Assembly (NCBI GenBank): GCA_944329505.1
Contig: CALVIJ010000006.1
Location: 1-21,371 of the forward strand
Origin: an uncultured Bacilli bacterium
GTDB taxonomy: Bacteria > Bacillota_I > Bacilli_A > RF39 > UBA660
DNA length: 21,371 bases
Direction of reading: 5' to 3'
The notes beneath the pieces were generated by a model, which made no database searches, was not told the DNA's origin, and worked only from the letters and a program-made list of their open reading frames with translations. This document shows positions 15,734 through 21,371 of this stretch, in pieces. Every line of letters starts with the position of its first letter. Position 1 is the first letter of the stretch. Position numbers and translations under genes: made by a program.

Positions 15734-17791
15734 TTATTTTATAATTATTAATGTATATGTATCACAATAATTGGCTGTAAAGGAATTTGGCATATCTTGA
15801 TGTATCATTCCTGGGCTACCTTTTTGTGATGCTCTTTCTGTGTATGTAAATTTAATGCCAGGATATGCATTTTGATAGTTTCTTAATGTTGCTTGGGCAG
15901 AATCTCCATTAAGTGATGATTGTTTAACTACGGTTACTGTTTTATTTCTATCACATGTATTAGTACTTCCACCTGAACTTCCACTACTAGATGAATTATT
16001 TCCTCCAGAAGGTCTAGAAGTATTTGATGAACTTGATGAAGAACTAGAAGAATTGTTTTTACTAGAAGAACTTGATGTGTTTCTATTAGATGTAGCAATG
16101 GTAATAGTTATTTTATCACCTTTAGCGATTTCAGTTCCAGCGGCAACGCTTTGTCTAATGACTTTACCTGAGGTAATTGAACTTGAATATTCTTCAGTAA
16201 ATGAACAAGAAAGTCCTGAATTATCACAAGCTTTTTGAGCTTCTGATTTGGTATTACCACTAAAGTCTGGAACTTTTACAGCTTCTCCTCTTGAAACATA
16301 TACGGTAATAGTATCATCTAAATTTATTGTTTTTCCTTCTTCAATAGATGTCTTAATTATTTTATCTTTTTCGACATCACTGTTAAATTCTTCTTTAATT
16401 TCATATTTAATTCCGTTGGTATCAGCCCAACTTTTAAAATCGTTAATATTATCAAATTTTTTCATTTTTAAAGGTCCTTTTGAGAAGGTAACATCAACGG
16501 TTGTGCCTTCTTCAATGATATCGCCTTCTTTATAATTACTGTCAATAACTCGTCCAGATTCGATTTCAGTATCATATCTATCAGAATAATTTATTTGAAG
16601 GTTATTTTCAACCATCCATTTAGTAACATAAGCCATAGTTTTATTTTTTAAGTTTGGTACTTTAATTTCTTTTCCTTTAGATATAGTTAGAGTAACCATT
16701 TCATCTGGATTAACAGTGGTACCTTTTTTAGGATCACTACTAATGACATGTCCTTTTTCAATCTTATCCGAGAATTCATATTTTAATTCATATTGAATTC
16801 CATTGCGGCCTAAATAAACTGAAGCCCTAAGTAAACTTTTACTGGTTAAGTCTTCTAATTTAATAGGGGACAAGTCTTCTTTATTACCTAATGAGGCGGT
16901 AAAAATGATTGAATCACTTCTTTTGATTGTTCCAGTAGTACTTTGTCTAATGATAGTCTCTTTATCGACACTATCATTTTCTTCAAAATTAATGGTAACA
17001 TTATTTAAAAAGTTTTCTTCAACAAAGTCTAAAACGTCGTCGACATTCCAACCAGTCATATCGGCTAAGATTACTTCTTTATTGTAATCTGGTCCATTAG
17101 AAACAACAAAATCGACAGTGTTTAAATTTTTGGTTAAAGTCTCAGCTTTTTCACTTTGACTGATAACACTATATTTTTGAGTTGTGTCACTATATTCAAA
17201 GTTTTGATCGGTTTTAATGTTATTTTCTTCAGTCCAATTGATAGCTTTAGTTAGGTTTTCACTTTCAAAGTTTGGTAAATAACTTTGGGTTGGTAAACTA
17301 ATAACATCAGTCATATATAAACCGTTGAAAGCGATTGTTCCAAGTACAACAATTGATGTTATCACAGTTGGAGCGGATTTATTCTTAAAAAATGATTTTT
17401 TAAAACTGATAAGGAAACAAGTTACAATAATTAAAAGTAAAAAGGCATTGATGATTTGATATATTTGATCTATTTGATTTGATGAATCAATTATTAAGTA
17501 AATGAATAGGATAATAGAAATAACGTATGTTAGAGAAAGAACAATATTAGCAGCTCTTGGTTTTTTTCTTTTTTCATTATTTTCTATTTGATTTGCAACT
17601 GTTTTTTCTCTTTTGCGTGGATTTTTATAGATGTTTTTTTTGTCATCGTCAAATAATATATTTTTTATTTCTTGCCTTTTGGCTTCTAATTCTTTTTCTT
17701 TTTCTAATTGTTTATTTTTTAATTCTTCTTCAAATTGTTTTCTTTCAGTTCTAGATGTATAAGATGTGTTATTCATGTTTTTGTTTTCCAT
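15734..17791 (-). CDS. Kinase-less membrane protein with six PASTA domains
   Basis: A probable envelope sensor or scaffold binding wall fragments or lipid II. The 685-residue protein has a charged, Glu/Lys-rich, coiled-coil-like cytoplasmic region (15-80), three membrane segments (about 82-101, 110-130, 143-165), then six PASTA-like repeats (about 171-234, 239-302, 309-374, 377-441, 443-504, 507-568). A Ser-rich linker (572-611) and a degenerate PASTA-like C-terminal domain (618-685) complete it. Three segments place the repeats outside, assuming N-in. PASTA domains usually sit on Ser/Thr kinases (PrkC/PknB) or penicillin-binding proteins. No kinase motifs (GxGxxG, HRD, DFG) and no transpeptidase SxxK are present. 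Cys522/Cys529 and Cys613/Cys676 are all extracellular. The start follows AGGTGAT. PASTA assignment is from the 'G-x-V-I-x-x-x-x-x-x-G-x-x-I-x-x-G-D' pattern. Confidence 0.85.
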   Translation of the reverse strand: MENKNMNNTSYTSRTERKQFEEELKNKQLEKEKELEAKRQEIKNILFDDDKKNIYKNPRKREKTVANQIENNEKRKKPRAANIVLSLTYVISIILFIYLIIDSSNQIDQIYQIINAFLLLIIVTCFLISFKKSFFKNKSAPTVITSIVVLGTIAFNGLYMTDVISLPTQSYLPNFESENLTKAINWTEENNIKTDQNFEYSDTTQKYSVISQSEKAETLTKNLNTVDFVVSNGPDYNKEVILADMTGWNVDDVLDFVEENFLNNVTINFEENDSVDKETIIRQSTTGTIKRSDSIIFTASLGNKEDLSPIKLEDLTSKSLLRASVYLGRNGIQYELKYEFSDKIEKGHVISSDPKKGTTVNPDEMVTLTISKGKEIKVPNLKNKTMAYVTKWMVENNLQINYSDRYDTEIESGRVIDSNYKEGDIIEEGTTVDVTFSKGPLKMKKFDNINDFKSWADTNGIKYEIKEEFNSDVEKDKIIKTSIEEGKTINLDDTITVYVSRGEAVKVPDFSGNTKSEAQKACDNSGLSCSFTEEYSSSITSGKVIRQSVAAGTEIAKGDKITITIATSNRNTSSSSSKNNSSSSSSSSSNTSRPSGGNNSSSSGSSGGSTNTCDRNKTVTVVKQSSLNGDSAQATLRNYQNAYPGIKFTYTERASQKGSPGMIHQDMPNSFTANYCDTYTLIIIK
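15959..16078 (-). repeat. Ser/Asn/Gly low-complexity linker in the PASTA protein
   Basis: Residues 572-611 are almost all Ser, Asn, Gly and Thr, with a run of nine Ser. It separates the sixth PASTA repeat from the C-terminal domain, so it is likely a flexible extracellular tether. The underlying DNA is a simple TCT/TCA-type repeat and could expand or contract. Confidence 0.85.
16088..17281 (-). repeat. Six PASTA-like repeats
   Basis: Six units of about 62-66 residues, each with an N-terminal helix region, then 'G-x-V-I' and 'G-x-x-(I/V)-x-x-x-(D/E)-x-(I/V)-x-(I/V)'. Units 3, 4 and 6 fit best ('KGHVISSDPKKGTTV', 'SGRVIDSNYKEGDII', 'SGKVIRQSVAAGTEI'). Units 1 and 2 are more divergent. Confidence 0.75.
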
Positions 17792-17807
17792 ATTATCACC
17801 TATAATA

Positions 17808-17813
17808 ATTATA
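17808..17813 (-). promoter_or_regulatory. -10 box for the PASTA gene
   Basis: The minus strand reads GGTATAAT, a perfect TATAAT, immediately upstream of the AGGTGAT ribosome binding site. It lacks the TGn extension and no clear -35 was found. Confidence 0.5.
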
Positions 17814-17887
17814 CCTTAAATGTTAATTAATTAATATATTTTGGGGGTGTTTTTATTAGCCATTTGACTATTCTTTACATAAGAAAA

Positions 17888-17905
17888 AGAGTGGTTTAAC
17901 ACTCT
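17888..17905 (-). terminator. Terminator of the hydrolase gene
   Basis: On the minus strand AGAGTG pairs with CACTCT around a 6-nt loop and is followed by TTTTTC. The stop codon of the hydrolase (17904-17906) overlaps the first arm. Confidence 0.8.
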
Positions 17906-18551
17906 AAATTATATGCTTTTGGATTAAACGCATTGTTTTTGATTTATTTCTTCCATTAACTAGAGGATTGTGAAATTTTGTATTAAGAGTAGCTAATTTT
18001 ATGTTATCTTTTCTATTAGCTAAATCGTTTAAGTAATCTTGTGGGATAAATAAATCATCTTTTGAGTAAATGATTAAGGTTGGAACCTTTATTTTCTCAA
18101 TTGCTGTGGCCGCTAATAGTTTAGTTTTTTGAAAAACGATTAATGATTTAATTTTATTAGCGTTATTTTTAACTTCTAATTCTCCAAATTCTCGTGGATT
18201 ATTTAAATTTATGTTTTCATTTTCAATTTTTTCCATTTCTTTTTCTGAATATTCACCAAATTCTGGTGATATTAGAATTAAGCTTTCAATTTTTTTTGAT
18301 CGCTCAGTAGCAATTACGCCTAAGTTACAGCCCATCGAATGGCAGATTAAATTTACCTTTTGTCCCATTGGATTACATTTTCTAATTTTATCGTCAATAG
18401 AGACTTTTAAAGCATCGTTTGTTTTAATTGGTAATTCGGCGTAGTTATCAAAAACGTTTGCAAAATCCAATCCATATTTTTTAAATAAATTTCTAATTTT
18501 ATCTAATTCTTCATTATTGGTGGATAAACCTTTTAAATATAAATTGTACAT
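17904..18551 (-). CDS. Small alpha/beta hydrolase
   Basis: A serine hydrolase of unknown substrate, probably a cytoplasmic carboxylesterase or lysophospholipase-like enzyme. The 215-residue protein carries a likely triad: Ser72 in CHSMGCNLG, Asp166 in YSKDDLFIP, and His194 in KFHNPL. The nucleophile elbow is C-x-S-x-G, with Cys71-region residues replacing the first Gly of the usual GxSxG. No signal peptide is seen. A longer frame can be opened to 18602, but that would start upstream of a TGTTATAAT extended -10 (18577-18582, minus). ATG 18551, with AGGATGA 8 nt before it, fits. It is monocistronic and divergent from the lysozyme gene. Confidence 0.82.
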   Translation of the reverse strand: MYNLYLKGLSTNNEELDKIRNLFKKYGLDFANVFDNYAELPIKTNDALKVSIDDKIRKCNPMGQKVNLICHSMGCNLGVIATERSKKIESLILISPEFGEYSEKEMEKIENENINLNNPREFGELEVKNNANKIKSLIVFQKTKLLAATAIEKIKVPTLIIYSKDDLFIPQDYLNDLANRKDNIKLATLNTKFHNPLVNGRNKSKTMRLIQKHII

Positions 18552-18576
18552 TTTATCATCCTTTCTAGGTTCCTCC

Positions 18577-18582
18577 ATTATA
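18577..18582 (-). promoter_or_regulatory. Extended -10 for the hydrolase gene
   Basis: The minus strand reads TGTTATAAT, a perfect extended -10 about 25 nt before the start codon. This position decides the start: anything encoded upstream of about 18570 would not be in the mRNA. Confidence 0.7.
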
Positions 18583-18648
18583 ACACAAATATGAAAGAAC
18601 AATTTATATTTTTTAAAATATCTACTATTATTTTATGTGAAAGTTTGT

Positions 18649-18654
18649 TATAAT
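18649..18654 (+). promoter_or_regulatory. Extended -10 for the lysozyme gene
   Basis: TTTGTTATAAT ends at 18654, the same 11-nt string as at the glucosaminidase promoter. It is followed by GGAGGGTGA (18669-18677) and ATG 18685. Confidence 0.7.
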
Positions 18655-18684
18655 ATTTTTGAAAATATGGAGGGTGAGATTTTA

Positions 18685-21219
18685 ATGAAAAGAAAAACTT
18701 TATATTGCTTGTTTTTTGCTATGGCTTTTTTAGCATTTACTTTTGACGTAAATGCAGCTACATTGAAAGAAGGAGTTTATACAATAAAAAGTGCTTTAGG
18801 TACTAATATGGTAATTGATGTAGATAATGCTGGGACTATCAATAAGACTAATGTTCAGCTTTATTCAAATAACGGAACAAACGCTCAAAAGTGGTATGTA
18901 AAGCCAATTGAGGATGGATATTATGAAATAACAACAATGCTTAATAATAACTTAGCTTTAGATGTAGATAATGCAGGTAAGGTCAACAAAACCAATGTAC
19001 AAATATATGCAAAAAATAGTACTAATGCTCAAAAATGGTATATAAAAGATGCCGGTGGGGGATACTACAATATTATTTCTAAATGCAATGGTTTATATGT
19101 TGATGTATATAACGCAGAAGCACGTAATAAAACCAATATTCAAATGTGGAATGGTAATGGAACCAACGCTCAAAAATTTAGATTCATTGAAGAATTGAAT
19201 GGTGAACAAAGCATAGAAGATGGAATTTATAAAATTTCTAGTTTTACTGATTCTACAAAAGCATTGAGTGTAAAAGGCGATGCTAACCAAAATGCTAAGA
19301 TTGTTTTAGGCAATAGCGACAATTCTTTATCTCAAATGTGGAGAGTTAAATATTTAGGAAATGGTTATTATACAATAACTTCATTTGCTAATGAATGGAT
19401 GGCACTAGATGTTACGGGAGGAAGTGCAGCTAGTGGAACCGATTTACAATTGTATCCAAGTAATGGAACCAACGCTCAAAAATGGATAATTAAAGAGGAA
19501 GATGGATATTATAGTTTAATTTCGGCTTTGGATCACATGTATGCTGATATTGAAAACGGTGATATTAAAAACGGAACAAACATTCAAATTTACCAAACTA
19601 ATGGAACTAATGCTCAAAAATTTACTTTTACAAAAGTTGAAGAGCCTAAAATAGCAAATGGTTATTATACCCTTAATAGTGCTTTGGATAATAATAAAGT
19701 AGTTGATGCAAATTCTATGATTGCAATCAATAGTATTCAAACAATTTTAAATGAAAATAATAATATGAACTCTCAAAAATGGTATATTGAATATATCGCA
19801 GACGGATACTATTCAATAAAATCAGCAATCGATAATAATTTTGTTTTAGATGTTAGAAATAATGATAAAGTTAATAAAACAAAAGTTCAAATTTATTCTT
19901 CAAATGGAAGTGAAGCTCAAAAATGGTATATAAAAGATGCTGGAGACGGATATTATTATATAATTGCAAAAGGTAGTTATAAATATTTAGACATCGATAA
20001 TGGAAATTCAGCAAACGGAACCAACGTTCAAATTTATACAGGTAATAAAAGCAATGCTCAAAAATTTAAGTTAACTCCAGCCACCATGAATGAAGATGAT
20101 ACTCTTGTTCAAAATTATGAAGAAGGATATTATACAATTAATACAAAATTAAATAGTAATAAAGTATTAGATGTTGATAATGCTAAAAAAGCAAATGGAA
20201 CCAACGTCCAACTTTATCAAAGTAATAATTCAGTTGCGCAAATATGGTATTTAAAAAAATTAGATAATGGATATTATGCTATTTTAAGTTCGATGAATCC
20301 AGAAGTTGCTTTAACAGCTGCCAGTGGAAATAGGACAAACGGTGTAAATGTTCAAATATCAAAATATGCGGATTTAGATACACAAAAATGGGCTATTAAA
20401 AATGTTGGAAGTGATTATGTCGTTATTTCATCTAAAGCGAATGGCTTAAATATTGATGTATTTAATGGAAATACAGTAAATGGAACAAACATACAGCTAT
20501 ATCAAAATAATTTGTCTAATGCCCAATTCTTTAAAATTCAAAAATTTGAAGGACAAAAAGTTTATACTGGTATCGATGTTTCTCATCACCAGAATACTAT
20601 AGATTGGTCTACAGTTGCTCAATCAGATATTGGTTTTGTTATAATTAGAGCAGGTTATGGAGGAAACTGGACTGATCAAGATGATAGAGAGTTTTTAAAT
20701 AATGTTAAAGCCTGTGAAGAGTATAATATTCCATATGGTTTATATTTGTACTCTTACGCAAGCGAAATAGATAATGATGATTCTAGTGCTCAAAATGAAG
20801 CTAGACATATGCTAAGATTGATTGATCAAATAGAACAATATAATTATTCACCAAATCTAGGTACAAAAGTATTTATTGACATGGAAGATAATAGTGTTGT
20901 TAATGCGGGAAAAGAACAATTAACAAATGTCTCTGATACTTTCTGTTCACAAATTGAATCAAATGGTTATAGTTGTGGTATTTATGCCAATAAAACATGG
21001 CTTACTAATCATTTAAATGCTCAAGAATTAGTTAAAAAATATGATATTTGGCTTGCTGAATGGCTACCAGTACCTAGTCCAAGTTTTGGATATGCAAAAA
21101 ATCAAAAACCAACTTATAATTTAACACCTTATAAATATTGGCAATTTGCTTCAGACGGACATTTAAACGGAATAAACGGAAATGTTGATTTTGATTTAGG
21201 TTATGACATTTTTGATTAG
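18685..21219 (+). CDS. Secreted GH25 lysozyme with four ricin-type lectin domains
   Basis: A secreted muramidase that cuts the MurNAc-GlcNAc bond of peptidoglycan. The 844-residue protein has a signal peptide (1-24, VNA cleavage site), four ricin-type beta-trefoils (26-169, 178-318, 323-465, 478-620) and a C-terminal GH25 domain (about 623-844). GH25 hallmarks are GIDVSHHQ (Asp631), the VFIDMED pair (Asp732 and Glu734), and the 'YWQFASDG' to 'NVDFDL' close. An in-frame GTG at 18637 was rejected because it lies upstream of the -10; ATG 18685 has GGAGGGTGA before it and opens the signal peptide. No wall-anchor motif is present. The lectin array probably targets wall or host glycans. Divergent from the hydrolase gene and monocistronic. 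Confidence 0.93.
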   Translation: MKRKTLYCLFFAMAFLAFTFDVNAATLKEGVYTIKSALGTNMVIDVDNAGTINKTNVQLYSNNGTNAQKWYVKPIEDGYYEITTMLNNNLALDVDNAGKVNKTNVQIYAKNSTNAQKWYIKDAGGGYYNIISKCNGLYVDVYNAEARNKTNIQMWNGNGTNAQKFRFIEELNGEQSIEDGIYKISSFTDSTKALSVKGDANQNAKIVLGNSDNSLSQMWRVKYLGNGYYTITSFANEWMALDVTGGSAASGTDLQLYPSNGTNAQKWIIKEEDGYYSLISALDHMYADIENGDIKNGTNIQIYQTNGTNAQKFTFTKVEEPKIANGYYTLNSALDNNKVVDANSMIAINSIQTILNENNNMNSQKWYIEYIADGYYSIKSAIDNNFVLDVRNNDKVNKTKVQIYSSNGSEAQKWYIKDAGDGYYYIIAKGSYKYLDIDNGNSANGTNVQIYTGNKSNAQKFKLTPATMNEDDTLVQNYEEGYYTINTKLNSNKVLDVDNAKKANGTNVQLYQSNNSVAQIWYLKKLDNGYYAILSSMNPEVALTAASGNRTNGVNVQISKYADLDTQKWAIKNVGSDYVVISSKANGLNIDVFNGNTVNGTNIQLYQNNLSNAQFFKIQKFEGQKVYTGIDVSHHQNTIDWSTVAQSDIGFVIIRAGYGGNWTDQDDREFLNNVKACEEYNIPYGLYLYSYASEIDNDDSSAQNEARHMLRLIDQIEQYNYSPNLGTKVFIDMEDNSVVNAGKEQLTNVSDTFCSQIESNGYSCGIYANKTWLTNHLNAQELVKKYDIWLAEWLPVPSPSFGYAKNQKPTYNLTPYKYWQFASDGHLNGINGNVDFDLGYDIFD
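18760..20544 (+). repeat. Twelve-motif ricin-type lectin array (four trefoils)
   Basis: Twelve Q-x-(W/F) motifs lie at residues 68, 116, 163; 217, 265, 311; 364, 412, 459; and 519, 567, 614. Within a trefoil they are 46-48 residues apart, always reading W, W, F. Between trefoils the gap is 53-60. 'D-V-x-N-A' and 'N-x-T-N-(V/I)-Q-(L/I)-Y' precede most motifs. The 17-nt string GGAACCAACGCTCAAAA recurs in DNA. Confidence 0.9.
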
Positions 21220-21249
21220 AACAAATAAATATTTATTTGTTCTTTTTTG
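21218..21249 (+). terminator. Terminator of the lysozyme gene
   Basis: A perfect 26-nt palindrome over 21218-21243 starts inside the stop codon (21217-21219) and leads into a T run (21243-21248). Confidence 0.88.
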
Positions 21250-21371
21250 TAATAAAAATCGTTAATACAGTAATCTTTCAAAAAATATACTGCGTGTGTA
21301 GTTGTCAATGATGTGAGACCAAAAAGTCGTAAAAAAATATCAATTAGGGAGCAGTGCGTTAGTACATGCTT
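21250..21371. other. Unassigned right-edge sequence of differing composition
   Basis: The last 120 nt include a less AT-rich stretch (about 21290-21371, with GCGTGTGTAG and GAGCAGTGCG). One minus frame is open from the right edge to a stop at 21216-21218, but it is short and resembles no family I know. It could be the tail of an insertion sequence or another gene beginning off-window; this is not decided. Confidence 0.35.

Noticed and set aside
15959..16078. Plus-strand coding over the Ser-rich linker
   Set aside because: It is low-complexity complement of the PASTA gene with no start signals.
18552..18602. N-terminal extension of the hydrolase
   Set aside because: The extension starts upstream of the extended -10 at 18577-18582 and has no ribosome binding site.
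18653..18668. Hairpin ahead of the lysozyme ribosome binding site as a riboswitch
   Set aside because: It overlaps the -10, so only part would be transcribed; there is no room for an aptamer.
18637..18684. Earlier in-frame GTG start for the lysozyme
   Set aside because: It lies upstream of the TATAAT at 18649-18654, and the signal peptide begins properly at ATG 18685 after GGAGGGTGA.
1..21371. Alternative genetic code (TGA as Trp)
   Set aside because: Trp residues at conserved positions are TGG and no gene needs TGA read through.
1..21371. tRNA or rRNA genes and replication origin
   Set aside because: No cloverleaf, rRNA core or DnaA-box cluster was recognised by eye on either strand.

Overview
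The window is low-GC (AT-rich) DNA with the standard genetic code. Trp is encoded by TGG throughout and no reading frame needs TGA read through, so this is not a Mycoplasma/Spiroplasma-type code. Gene content points to Bacillota: an LPXTG-type wall adhesin with its sortase, RNase HIII, PASTA modules, lipoprotein signal peptidase and wall hydrolases. The very low GC, small housekeeping genes and host-adhesin type suggest a gut-associated Bacilli lineage of the RF39/Erysipelotrichales sort, but that is inference from composition and content only. The left edge cuts the signal peptide of the adhesin and the right edge has a short stretch of different composition, so the window may be a whole contig broken at repeated sequence.

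Layout. (1) 2-5736 (+): a giant multi-domain surface adhesin with an IPQTG sorting signal, overlapping its class B sortase gene. (2) 5755-6711 (-): RNase HIII. (3) 6817-7835 (+): CvpA-family membrane protein and thioredoxin. (4) 7867-8367 (-): dCMP deaminase. (5) 8461-10935 (+): tight operon of lspA, an RluD-type pseudouridine synthase and a rhomboid protease. (6) 10948-11775 (-): CDP-alcohol phosphatidyltransferase with a charged tail. (7) 11933-15466 (+): secreted GH73-type glucosaminidase with SH3-like and four DUF5011-type Ig domains. (8) 15734-17791 (-): kinase-less, three-TM protein with six PASTA repeats. (9) 17904-18551 (-): small alpha/beta hydrolase. (10) 18685-21219 (+): secreted GH25 lysozyme carrying four ricin-type beta-trefoils. 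(11) 21250-21371: unassigned.

Functionally the window alternates cell-surface genes with short housekeeping units. Adhesin plus sortase, glucosaminidase, PASTA protein and lysozyme all act outside the membrane or at the wall. LspA and the rhomboid process membrane or exported proteins, and the phosphatidyltransferase makes phospholipid head groups. These look like neighbours sharing a compartment rather than one operon: nearly every unit has its own promoter and terminator.

The most unusual items are the PASTA protein that has lost (or never had) a kinase domain, the highly regular 12-motif lectin array on the lysozyme, the duplicated C-terminal module of the glucosaminidase that I cannot assign, and the mosaic DNA repeats in the adhesin stalk. 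Transcription signals are very compact: stop codons sit in or beside terminator hairpins, often shared by convergent genes, and most promoters have a TGn extended -10. No tRNA, rRNA, CRISPR array, complete mobile element or origin was recognised. I did not find evidence for a wholly new multi-gene system.
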